From Anaerolineales bacterium (GTDB lineage: Bacteria > Chloroflexota > Anaerolineae > Anaerolineales > UBA6663): DNA of 64,000 bases. The position numbers were made by a program, and so were the translations under genes. Positions 39,654-47,665 of the stretch are shown piece after piece (position 1 is the stretch's first letter; each line of letters opens with the position of its first letter). Below the pieces are notes generated by a model, which ran no database searches, was not told the DNA's origin, and saw only the letters and a program-made list of their open reading frames with translations. Location: positions 1 through 64,000 of the forward strand of contig JADZEK010000155.1 in the NCBI GenBank assembly GCA_020850595.1. Direction: 5' to 3'.

Positions 39654-42600
39654 CTAAGGCCACCACTGGCCGGTAGCCAAAATAGCTTGCGCCGTATCGG
39701 TCAGCGCCGCCGGCCCGCCCACCGCCGCCAGCGCCGGGGCCAGGCTCGCCAACAGCGTCAGAGCGTCGGCCCGCCGGCTGCGCTCCACTGCGTGCAGCGT
39801 GCGCGCCAGCAGCGCCAGCGGGTCGAGCTTGCCCGCCGCGCACACGGCCGGCCAGCGCCCGGCGGCTTGCCGCGCCAGCTCCGGCGCGCCGTTCGCCACC
39901 GCCAGGTCGAGCGTCTCGGCCAGCAGCGTCTCGGGCCACGGCCCCGGCTGAAACACCGTCGTCAGTGCCTGGGCGCGGCGGTCGGCCGGCAGTTCGCGGA
40001 TGCGCGCCAGCAGTTCTCGCCCATAACTCACCTGCTCGGCCTCGGGCAGCGCCCGGAGCAGCGCGGCATGCGGCCCACCCAACGGGTCGGTCGCGGCCTT
40101 CTCCGCCGCCAGCGCATCGGCGCGGGCCGCGGCTTGTCGCAGCAGGTACAGGCGCTCAGGCGCGTCGGTCACCACCGCCATCTCAATCAGCGTGCTGGGG
40201 ACCGAGTCGGGGTCCAGCGCTTCCAGCGCGGCCCACGCGTCGGCCAGCACCGCTGCGCGCTCGGCGAGCGGGTGCGCCGCGGACAGCGCGGCCAGCGCGC
40301 GGGCCTGGGCCGCGGGCAGTTGCATCCGCAGCGCTTGCCCCACCGCCACGGCGAGCAGAGCGGGGTCTCCGGCCAGGCGCGGCGCGAGCGCGGCCAGGCA
40401 CTGGCCCCGCGCCCAATCGTCGGCGGCCTCCGACGCGACTTGCAGCGCCGCGTGGCGGAAACTGTCGGGTATGCGCGGCATCAATTGGGCGAAGCTATCA
40501 GCGCGCAAGCTGCCGTCGGTGATCTCGGTCATGGCCGTGAACGCGGCAGCCGTAAGCCGGAGCGCCAGGTCTGGGTCTTCGGCCACGGCCGCCAGCCCGG
40601 TGTTGTTGGCTGCGCGCAGGTTGGCGTGCCGCTGGGCGCGCACTGCCTCGGCCGCTTCCGGCAGGTAGGGCGCGCGCTGCGCGGAGGGCAGGCCCGTCAG
40701 CAGCGTCACCCACGCCTCGGCGCGGAGGTTCACGTGCGTCAGCGCGCGCACCGCCGCCGCCGCTTCGGCAGACAGCGCCGTGGCCTCGGCCTCCGGCAGC
40801 CGCGCCGCCAGCGCCAGCCACGGGCCGATTTGCGTCGGCGCGTGGTCCATCGCCCGCGTCAGCGCCAGGGCGCGGGCCAGCCGCGGCCCGCTCAACTGTG
40901 GGGCCAGGGCGGCGAGCGTCGGCGCGGTCACTGCGCCGCTCAAGCGCGGCTGAGCGGCCTCCAGCGCCGTCAGCATTTCGTCGAGCACGGCCTCGGGCAG
41001 CGGGTGCGCGGCCAGGTCGCCGGCCTCGGCGATGCGCAGGTTGATGAACGGGATGGACTGCACCACGCGCCAGGCCGCCGTCAGCCCCGCGGCTCGTTCG
41101 GCCGGCGGCCCGACCTCGGCCAGCGCCGCCAGCGCACGGGCGCGGAAGGGTTCATCGCGCAGGGCGCGCGCGGCGGCCAGCGCCTCGGCCAGCGCCGGGG
41201 CGCGTTGGTTCGGCGGCAGCCGCAGGGCCAACTGCCGCAGCAGCGGCACGCGCACCTGGGGCGGCACGTCCGGCGCGGCGCGCGCGGCGGCGATGGCCTC
41301 TGGCAGCAAGTCCTCCGGCAGGTGGTCGCCGATGTAGCTCAGCGCCCAGGCCCGCTGGTTGTCATCCGCCTCTTGCCGCACCAAGTGGAGGATTTGCTCG
41401 AACAGGGTGTGCTGTTCGGCGGGCGGCAGGCGCGGGGCCAGCGCCGCCAGCGCCTGTGTCCGCAGCGACACGATGTCAATCGTCTCGGCGTCGGCCAGCG
41501 CGGCCCGCACCTCGGCCTCGGGCAAGAACGGCGCGTACTGTTCGACCAGCCGCACCCAGCGCCCGTCGCGGTCGGGCTGCTCATCGTCGGGCCGGATGGC
41601 GCGCCGGGCGGCCTTGATGGCGGGCCGCGGTTGCGCGGCGGCGCGATGGAACTCGGCGGCCAGGCCGGCCCGCGCCTGGTCTTGCAGCGCGGGCGGCAGG
41701 TCGTCGGCCAGGGCCAGCAGCGTCTCGGTGCGCGTGCCATCCCACTCAATCTGCTCGGCGGCGGCCAAGGCGGCGGCCAGCCGGGCGGGGCGCTCGGCCT
41801 CCGCCGTGTAGGGCAGCAGCGCGGCCAGGCCGCGAGCGCGCTGCTCAGGCTCGGCCTCCGCCTCGGCCAGCGCGCGCGCCTCAGGCAGCACCAGCGCGGC
41901 CTGGTCCGCAGGCAGCACGGGCAGCAGCCCGCGCCACGCCTCGCCGCGCAGGTGGTCGGGCATGGCGCGCGCGCCGGCGATGGCCGCCGCATAGCGCGGG
42001 GCCGCTTCGGCCTCCGGCAGGCGCGCCGCCAATTGGGCCGTGAGCTGCGCCGGCTGGGTCACGTAGGCCGAGGCGGCGACGATGGCAGCAGCGCGGGGCA
42101 CCAGTTCCGGCGGCAGCTGCGCGGCCAGCGTTCGCAGCACCTCCTCCACCGCATAGGTCTGGAGGCGCTCAACGGCCGCCAGCGCTTCGGCGAGCACCGC
42201 CGCGCGTTCGGCCTCCGGCAGCAGCGGCGCCAGCTCGATCAGCGCCCGGGCGCAATCGGCCGCGTCGGTCTTCTGGCGCGCCAGCGCCAACCCCAACGCC
42301 AGCGGGATAACGCCGGCAGCCACGCACGGGGCCAGCAGGTCCCACGGCACCGAGGCGCTTAGCGCGGCCACGCTGGCGAAGCACAACATGGCGGCGGCCT
42401 GCCGCCCCAGCGCGGCCGGGCCGTTAGCCTCGGCGCGACGCCAGGCGCGGCCCGCATCGGCCAGGAAGCCGAGGGGGGTGCCGGCGGCGGCCTCGTGCGC
42501 GCGCAGCCACGGCTCGCACACCAGCGCGGCCACGGCTGGGTGCGGCGGGTGCTGGGCGTCGGGGTCGAGGTGCAGGCCGTAATACTGCACCAGGTAGCCG

Positions 42601-43937
42601 CTGGCCTGGGCCGGGGTCACCTCGCCCGCGGACAGCGCCTGCAAGTGCGCCGCGCCGTAGTCCAGGAAGCGCCGGCCCCACCTCCGCCGCTCGGCCTCCG
42701 AGAGGCGCGCCGCGAAGTAGTCGTCGAGGCGTGGGTGGCTGAAGACATAGCCCGCCGTGTCGCCGTCGCCGATGATGAAGCGCCGCAGCGCGCCGGCCGC
42801 CTCTTCCAGCACGAAGCTGTCCTCGAAGGCTTCCGGCGCGAGGGCCAGCAGATCGTCGCGGCGCAGCGGGCCGAGGGCCAGGGCGCACAGGCTCAGCAGC
42901 GCCCGCACCGGTTTATCTTGCAGCGGCCGCTCCTGCCCCCACAGCTTGCGCTGCTCGGCGAACCACTGATCGAAGTAAGCCTGGAAGCCGGGCTTCAGGC
43001 CCTGCAATGCGGCGGGGCTTAGCGCGGCCGCGGCCTGGCCCTGGGGCAGCAGCGCCTCGATGTACAGCCGCAGCAGCAGCGAGTCGCCCTCGGTCAACGT
43101 GGTGAGCGTTTGCACGACCGCCGGCTGCGCCGCCAGCGCGTTGAGCGGCGGCCCCATGTGCTGGAGCGCGTCGGCCACGCCGGCCGCGTCGAGCGTGTCG
43201 AGCGTGAAGCGCCGCGCGCGGCCGGGCGTCTCCCAGCCCAGTTGGTTGAGCCAGGCTTGCCCGGTGGGGTCGCCGGCCACCTGTCGCGCCGCCACCAGCA
43301 CGCGCAGCCCCGCGCGCGGCGGGTCGGGGAACAGATCGGCCGAGACCGACCAGCCCACGGCCTCATCCAACCCATCGAGCACGATCAGCAGCGGCGTGTC
43401 GTCCGGCGGGCGGTAGAGCAGCTCGGTGAAGGCGCTGCGATACTGGTCCACCTGGTTGGCTTCCGGCTGCGCCTGGCCGTATAGCCGCGCCAGCCGCGCC
43501 GCCAGCGCCGCGAACACCACGCTCTCGGTGTTGGTATTGAAGCGGATGCTGATGGGGAAGAAGACGATGTGGCGCAGCGGCGCGCCCTGCGCCTGGGCCA
43601 GCGCCAGCCGCGTGACCCAATGGGCCAGCAGGCCGCTCTTGCCCCGCCCGGCCGGGGCCGCCAGCAGCCCGTAGGGTGGGGCGCTCTCCTCGGCCAGCCA
43701 GGCATCCAGCGCGGCCAGGTCGGCGGCGCGCCCGCCGAACGGCGCGGGCCGCTCCGGCGTGCCCACGTAGTGCGCCAGGAAGTTGCGCACCGCCGCGTCG
43801 AAGCGCGGCGCCTCCAGCCCAGAGGTGTAATAGTTGTTGACGATCTTGGCGCCCGCGACGTAGTCGCCCGCGACGGTGACGGGCGCCTCAAAGTGCGCCC
43901 CGGTGGGCGGACGCGCGGCGGCGGCCTGACCCGTCAT
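39654..43937 (-). CDS. NACHT/STAND NTPase with N-terminal signalling motif and long helical repeats
   Basis: This 1427-residue protein begins with a short beta motif (residues 15-33, HFEAPVTVAGDYVAGAKIV). The NTPase follows, with Walker A APAGRGKS (94-101) and Walker B LLIVLDGLDE (183-192). The Asp-Gly-Leu-Asp-Glu form is typical of NACHT proteins. A winged-helix-like region continues to about 450. The remaining 950 residues are Ala/Leu-rich helical repeats of about 35 residues, marked by LPPAE or LPEAE turns, that probably form a solenoid sensor. In the family, ligand binding to the solenoid triggers oligomerisation and effector recruitment. The co-operonic CHAT protease is the obvious effector. 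Confidence 0.85.
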   Translation of the reverse strand: MTGQAAAARPPTGAHFEAPVTVAGDYVAGAKIVNNYYTSGLEAPRFDAAVRNFLAHYVGTPERPAPFGGRAADLAALDAWLAEESAPPYGLLAAPAGRGKSGLLAHWVTRLALAQAQGAPLRHIVFFPISIRFNTNTESVVFAALAARLARLYGQAQPEANQVDQYRSAFTELLYRPPDDTPLLIVLDGLDEAVGWSVSADLFPDPPRAGLRVLVAARQVAGDPTGQAWLNQLGWETPGRARRFTLDTLDAAGVADALQHMGPPLNALAAQPAVVQTLTTLTEGDSLLLRLYIEALLPQGQAAAALSPAALQGLKPGFQAYFDQWFAEQRKLWGQERPLQDKPVRALLSLCALALGPLRRDDLLALAPEAFEDSFVLEEAAGALRRFIIGDGDTAGYVFSHPRLDDYFAARLSEAERRRWGRRFLDYGAAHLQALSAGEVTPAQASGYLVQYYGLHLDPDAQHPPHPAVAALVCEPWLRAHEAAAGTPLGFLADAGRAWRRAEANGPAALGRQAAAMLCFASVAALSASVPWDLLAPCVAAGVIPLALGLALARQKTDAADCARALIELAPLLPEAERAAVLAEALAAVERLQTYAVEEVLRTLAAQLPPELVPRAAAIVAASAYVTQPAQLTAQLAARLPEAEAAPRYAAAIAGARAMPDHLRGEAWRGLLPVLPADQAALVLPEARALAEAEAEPEQRARGLAALLPYTAEAERPARLAAALAAAEQIEWDGTRTETLLALADDLPPALQDQARAGLAAEFHRAAAQPRPAIKAARRAIRPDDEQPDRDGRWVRLVEQYAPFLPEAEVRAALADAETIDIVSLRTQALAALAPRLPPAEQHTLFEQILHLVRQEADDNQRAWALSYIGDHLPEDLLPEAIAAARAAPDVPPQVRVPLLRQLALRLPPNQRAPALAEALAAARALRDEPFRARALAALAEVGPPAERAAGLTAAWRVVQSIPFINLRIAEAGDLAAHPLPEAVLDEMLTALEAAQPRLSGAVTAPTLAALAPQLSGPRLARALALTRAMDHAPTQIGPWLALAARLPEAEATALSAEAAAAVRALTHVNLRAEAWVTLLTGLPSAQRAPYLPEAAEAVRAQRHANLRAANNTGLAAVAEDPDLALRLTAAAFTAMTEITDGSLRADSFAQLMPRIPDSFRHAALQVASEAADDWARGQCLAALAPRLAGDPALLAVAVGQALRMQLPAAQARALAALSAAHPLAERAAVLADAWAALEALDPDSVPSTLIEMAVVTDAPERLYLLRQAAARADALAAEKAATDPLGGPHAALLRALPEAEQVSYGRELLARIRELPADRRAQALTTVFQPGPWPETLLAETLDLAVANGAPELARQAAGRWPAVCAAGKLDPLALLARTLHAVERSRRADALTLLASLAPALAAVGGPAALTDTAQAILATGQWWP

Positions 43938-44005
43938 GCGCGCGCGGCCGCCCGCCGGCCTGTGACCAGGCGGTCTGCGACCTTGCCGGGATGAATCAGC
44001 CGGTC

Positions 44006-44019
44006 GTCACTGGTCACTG
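44006..44019. repeat. GTCACTG tandem pair in the NACHT leader
   Basis: Two adjacent copies of GTCACTG lie between the candidate promoter and the NACHT start codon. It could be an operator half-site pair or chance. Confidence 0.3.
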
Positions 44020-44042
44020 GCAGCCTGCCTCCGCTGCCGGGG

Positions 44043-44048
44043 ATTATA
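44043..44048 (-). promoter_or_regulatory. Perfect -10 box TATAAT of the NACHT-CHAT operon
   Basis: A consensus TATAAT lies about 105 bases before the NACHT ATG. No matching -35 is seen, which suggests activator dependence or weak basal expression. Confidence 0.5.
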
Positions 44049-44116
44049 CGATTGAACCTTGCCCTGCGCGCCGCCGCCGGCCGGGCTGAAGCGCGACGCT
44101 CTGCGCCGCGGCGGCG

Positions 44117-44896
44117 CTAGTACACATCCGGCCGGCGGTCCTCAAACACCGGGATGCGCCGCCGCACCTCGTCCACCCGCGCCAGGTCAATCTCGGTCGT
44201 CAGCAGCGCGGGGGCGCTGCCCGCTTCGACCACGGCCTCGCCCCACGGGTCAATCAGGGCCGAGCCGCCCCCGAACACCTCGCCCTTGCTCTCGCCCACC
44301 CGGTTGACGCCCGCCACGAACATCTGGTTCTCGATGGCGCGGGCGCGCAGCAGCGTGTGCCAGTGGGCGGCGCGGCGGGCGGGCCACTCGGCGGGCAGCA
44401 GCACCAGCCGCGCCCCTTCCAGCGCATACCGCCGGAACAGCTCCGGGAAGCGCAGGTCGTAGCAGATGGCCAGCCCGGTGCGGCCCCAGGCCGCCTCGAC
44501 CAGCGCGCGCGCCTCGCCGGGGGCCAGCCATTGCTCTTCGTCCATCAGGCGAAACAAGTGCGTCTTGCGGTAGACCGCCGCCAACGCGCCCTCGGCGCTG
44601 AAGAGCGCCAGCGCGTTGTAGGCCCGGCCCTCGCGCGCCTCCAGCACCGACCCGGCCAGGGCGATGTGGTGGTCGCGCGCCAGCGCCGCCAGCCGCGCGA
44701 ACAGGCCCGCCCCCAGCGGGGCGGCGTGCTCCCGCCAGCGTTCGAGATCGTAGCCGGTGGACCACAACTCGGGGAAGACCACCAGCGCCGACCCGCGCCG
44801 CGCCGCCTCGGCCGTCCACGCCGCCACCTGGGCGAAGTTGGCCTCCACCGCGCCCAATCGCACGTCTATCTGCCCCAACGAAATGTTCAGCGGCAT
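44117..44896 (-). CDS. Nitrilase superfamily carbon-nitrogen hydrolase
   Basis: This 259-residue amidase of the nitrilase superfamily has the catalytic triad Glu in FPELWSTGY, Lys in YRKTHLF and Cys in AICYDLRFPELFR. A characteristic RAIENQMFVAGVNRVG segment follows. The size and PELWSTGYD signature resemble omega-amidase and related small-amide hydrolases. The ATG at 44896 (MPLNISLGQIDV) matches family starts. It lies 51 bases downstream of the HAD gene, separated by an AT-rich repeat tract. Confidence 0.88.
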   Translation of the reverse strand: MPLNISLGQIDVRLGAVEANFAQVAAWTAEAARRGSALVVFPELWSTGYDLERWREHAAPLGAGLFARLAALARDHHIALAGSVLEAREGRAYNALALFSAEGALAAVYRKTHLFRLMDEEQWLAPGEARALVEAAWGRTGLAICYDLRFPELFRRYALEGARLVLLPAEWPARRAAHWHTLLRARAIENQMFVAGVNRVGESKGEVFGGGSALIDPWGEAVVEAGSAPALLTTEIDLARVDEVRRRIPVFEDRRPDVY

Positions 44897-44914
44897 CCGC
44901 CCCTCCCAGCGCCT

Positions 44915-44947
44915 CAATCAGAGATCAGAAATCTGCAATCAGAAATC
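44915..44947. repeat. AT-rich TGATT-type repeat tract (second copy)
   Basis: On the minus strand it reads GATTTCTGATTGCAGATTTC and continues with CTGATCTCTGATT. It is the same degenerate unit as at 6151-6186, squeezed between the HAD stop codon and the nitrilase start. Confidence 0.5.
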
Positions 44948-45553
44948 CTACACCTCGACCCCGGCTGCCTTGAGAGATGCTTTAACATCCAGTCCGGGCG
45001 TGTAGTGGATGGCCTGCATCCCGGCGGCGCGCGCGCCCTCCACGTTGTGCGCGAAGTCGTCTACAAACACGACTTCGCTGGATTGCACGCCCAGCCGCTC
45101 GGCCGCCAGGTGGTACAGCCGCGCCTCGGGCTTAGCCAGATGCTCTTCCGACGAGATGATGAAGAGATCGAACGTATCGCTCGCGCCGAAGAGCTTGGTG
45201 AACAGCGCGCGGCCGTCGGGCCAGGCGTTGCTGAGGATGGCCGTCTGGTAGCGCGGGCGCAGGCTCCGGATGAGCGCCACCAACTGGGTGTCAACCTTGT
45301 CGCCGCTCCAGAAGTCGCGTTGCAGTTCGGCCAGCGCGTCCGGCTCCAGGTGCAGCGTCGCGGCCACGTGGCCCCACACCTCGTCCGTGCCGGCCGCGCC
45401 CGCCGTGGCCCGCCGCGCCGCTTCCGAGTCGAACACCAGCTTGCTCAGCCCGCGCGGCGGCAGGCCCAGGCGGGCCTCCCAGCGCTCGCGGCCGCTCTGG
45501 TCCGCGGTGCGCAGCAGCACCCCGCCGAAGTCGAACACCACCGCCTTAATCAT
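44948..45553 (-). CDS. HAD-IA family hydrolase
   Basis: This 201-residue haloacid-dehalogenase-like phosphatase has motif I VVFDFGGVLL (nucleophile Asp; the usual second Asp is Gly, as in the YihX-like group), motif II TAILSNAW, motif III Lys in LAKPEARLY and motif IV VVFVDDFAHNV. The substrate is unknown. Its ATG overlaps the stop of the upstream two-domain GNAT gene by 4 bases, so it is in the same operon. Confidence 0.88.
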   Translation of the reverse strand: MIKAVVFDFGGVLLRTADQSGRERWEARLGLPPRGLSKLVFDSEAARRATAGAAGTDEVWGHVAATLHLEPDALAELQRDFWSGDKVDTQLVALIRSLRPRYQTAILSNAWPDGRALFTKLFGASDTFDLFIISSEEHLAKPEARLYHLAAERLGVQSSEVVFVDDFAHNVEGARAAGMQAIHYTPGLDVKASLKAAGVEV

Positions 45554-46530
45554 GCCAGCTCCTTATCGAAGGCCGCGTGCCGCCGGAAGGACACGAAACC
45601 CAGCCCCTCATATAGACCCAACGCTCCGGAAGGGTTCTCGGCGTCCACGCCCAACGTGGCATAGTCTAGCCCCGCCGCCTGAAAGGCGCGAAACGAGTGT
45701 GTGATGAGAAAGCTCGCCAGCCCGCGCTTGCGCCACGGCCGCCGCGTGCCCAGCGAGTTGATCCAGCCGGTGGTGTAGCCCTGGCGCGCGTTCTCCTCCG
45801 GGTCCACGCGGTTGAAGCTGAAAGCCGCGATCTGGTCGCCGTCGAAGAGCACGAAGGTCAGGTCGGGCCGGAAGGTGCTGCTCTCAACGAAGAACGCCCG
45901 CCAATCATGCTCGGAGATTTCCTCGTGCTGCCAGTGATCGCTGAAGGCCTCGTTGTCGGCCTGCCGCAGCGCTTCACTTAACTCCGGCGCAAACGTGGTC
46001 AGCCGCAGCCCGGCGGGCTGCGGCAGGTCGGGGATCGGCTCACGCAGGTCGCGGCGCATGCGGTAGAAGTAGCGCACGGGCTGGAAGGCGCGGCGCTTCA
46101 GCCGGGTCACCTCGTGGGCCAGCGCCATGTTGGCCCGGCCGCGCAGCAGGCGGAGGCCGGTGAACCCGCTGGCCGCGCACACCTCGGCCAGGCGGCGTGA
46201 GGCGCGCTGCTCCACCCAATCTAGCAGGGCGTCTTCCAGGCTGGTGCCGCGCTGGGCCGGGTGCACATCGGCGTCGAGGTAGGTGCGCGCCGCCTCGGTC
46301 GGCCGCGGGTTGGTGTACAGGCGCGCATAGGCCACGGCCGCGCCGTCGGGCGCCAGCACCAGTTGGGTGTCGGTCTCAGCCGGCGACCATTCGTCCTCGA
46401 ACTCGCGCTCCAGGTTGGCCAGCGACGGCACGCGCGGGTCGTCATCGGCTTGACCGACAGCCTCCAGCAGCGCGTGAATGTTGGGCAGGTCGGCGATCGT
46501 CGCCGCCCGCCAGGTGTAGTCCAGGCTCAT
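45550..46530 (-). CDS. Two-domain GNAT acetyltransferase (paralogue 1 of 5)
   Basis: This 326-residue protein has two GNAT domains (about 1-150 and 160-326), as in mycothiol synthase-like proteins. The C-terminal domain carries the acetyl-CoA loop RRPWRKRGLASFLI and the family end LGVDAENPSGALGLYEGLGF. The N-terminal domain is degenerate (no clear RxxGxG). The ATG at 46530 has a GGGAG Shine-Dalgarno. It is followed by the HAD gene with a 4-base overlap. The acceptor substrate is unknown; mycothiol itself is an actinobacterial thiol and is not assumed here. Confidence 0.85.
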   Translation of the reverse strand: MSLDYTWRAATIADLPNIHALLEAVGQADDDPRVPSLANLEREFEDEWSPAETDTQLVLAPDGAAVAYARLYTNPRPTEAARTYLDADVHPAQRGTSLEDALLDWVEQRASRRLAEVCAASGFTGLRLLRGRANMALAHEVTRLKRRAFQPVRYFYRMRRDLREPIPDLPQPAGLRLTTFAPELSEALRQADNEAFSDHWQHEEISEHDWRAFFVESSTFRPDLTFVLFDGDQIAAFSFNRVDPEENARQGYTTGWINSLGTRRPWRKRGLASFLITHSFRAFQAAGLDYATLGVDAENPSGALGLYEGLGFVSFRRHAAFDKELA

Positions 46531-46548
46531 GTGCGGTTCTCCCAACGT

Positions 46549-47505
46549 CTAGATGAGTTTTATATACTCGGTGCTGCGTTCGAAAGTGACGAAGCCCAGG
46601 CGCGCGTACAGCCCGCGCGCGATGGGGTTCTCGCTCTCAACTTGCAGCGTGGCGGTGTCAAAGCCCGCCGCGCGGTAGGCCGCCAGCGCCGTCACCATGA
46701 GGTAGCGCGCCAGCCCGCGCCCGCGCCACGGCGCGCGCGTGCCCAGCGTGTGCACCCAGGCCGTCGCCCAGCCGGAGCGGGTGTTGGCCTCGGCGTGCAC
46801 GCGGGTGGTCAGGTAAGCCGCCACCTGCGCGCCGCCGAGCACGGCGTAGGTCAGGTCGAGCCGCGCGGCGGAGTGCTCAATGAAGTAGGCCCGCCAGTCC
46901 TCGGGCGAGATCTGATCCTGCAGCGGGTCTTCGGCAAAGACCTCGTTCTGGGCCTGGCGCAGCGCCTCGTCGAACGGCGGCTGGTAGGCGCTCACGCGCA
47001 GGCCCGCCGGCAGCGGGGCCGCTTGTGGCAGCGGCAGGTGCAGACTGCGCCGCTGGGCCAGCAGCGTGAAGCTCGGCCTAAAGCCATGCCGGCGGTAGGC
47101 GGCCACGCGCCCGGTCAGGTGATCGGGCGTGTGCGCGTTGAGCGTGCGCGGCGCGGGCCGCCCGGCCAGCACTTCGCGCCCGCGCTGCTCCAGCCAGTCG
47201 AGCAGCGCATCGCCCAGCCCTTCGCCCCGGTGAAGGGGATGCACCGCGTCGCTCAGGTAGGCGCGGGCCGCGCCCGCGCCGCCGGGGTCGGCGGCCAGCC
47301 GTCCGTAAGCGGCCAGCGTGCCATCGGGCGCCAGCGCCAGCCGCGTGTGCGTGGCGGGCGGCGCCCAACTGTCGGCCAACTGGCGTTCCAAGTCGGCCAG
47401 AGGCGGCGGCGGCTCGCGGTCTTCCGCGGCGGCGGCGGCGAGGGTGGCATGGAGGGCGGGCAGGTCGGCGGCCGTGGCGGCGCGCCAGTGGTAACGGGGT
47501 GGCAT
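46549..47505 (-). CDS. Two-domain GNAT acetyltransferase (paralogue 2 of 5)
   Basis: This 318-residue protein is a close paralogue of its downstream neighbour: RAPWRGRGLARYLMVTAL in the C-terminal domain and LQVESENPIARGLYARLGF at the end. The N-terminal domain has LSDAVHPLHRGEGLGDALLDWLE, a better-preserved loop. The AAAGGT Shine-Dalgarno lies about 9 bases before the ATG. It is 18 bases upstream of paralogue 1 and co-oriented, so the pair arose by tandem duplication. Confidence 0.85.
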   Translation of the reverse strand: MPPRYHWRAATAADLPALHATLAAAAAEDREPPPPLADLERQLADSWAPPATHTRLALAPDGTLAAYGRLAADPGGAGAARAYLSDAVHPLHRGEGLGDALLDWLEQRGREVLAGRPAPRTLNAHTPDHLTGRVAAYRRHGFRPSFTLLAQRRSLHLPLPQAAPLPAGLRVSAYQPPFDEALRQAQNEVFAEDPLQDQISPEDWRAYFIEHSAARLDLTYAVLGGAQVAAYLTTRVHAEANTRSGWATAWVHTLGTRAPWRGRGLARYLMVTALAAYRAAGFDTATLQVESENPIARGLYARLGFVTFERSTEYIKLI

Positions 47506-47665
47506 AGGTTCAGTGACCTTTCGACTAGACCGTGACTGTCGGCGCTGGAACCCGGCTAATCCGTTCGCGGGCGTGGGCCGAGTTCACGCAGTATGGCGGC
47601 GGTCGTGGCTTTCATCAGTGGGCGACCTCCGCGGACAAAGTCGCGCCCGCCTATCCTTGTTCGCT

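Noticed and set aside
39462..42362. A 966-codon open frame on the plus strand opposite the NACHT gene
   Set aside because: It is an antisense shadow of the Ala-rich repeats. Its translation is Arg/Gln/Gly-rich low complexity without domains, and the minus-strand gene has clear NTPase motifs.
43938..44040. A tRNA-like or riboswitch element in the NACHT leader
   Set aside because: No cloverleaf or TTCGA-type arm can be formed; only short inverted and direct repeats are present.
44117..44917. Start of the nitrilase gene at 44917
   Set aside because: The extra seven residues (MRRWEGR) precede the conserved MPLNISLGQIDV start and lie in the AT-rich repeat border.
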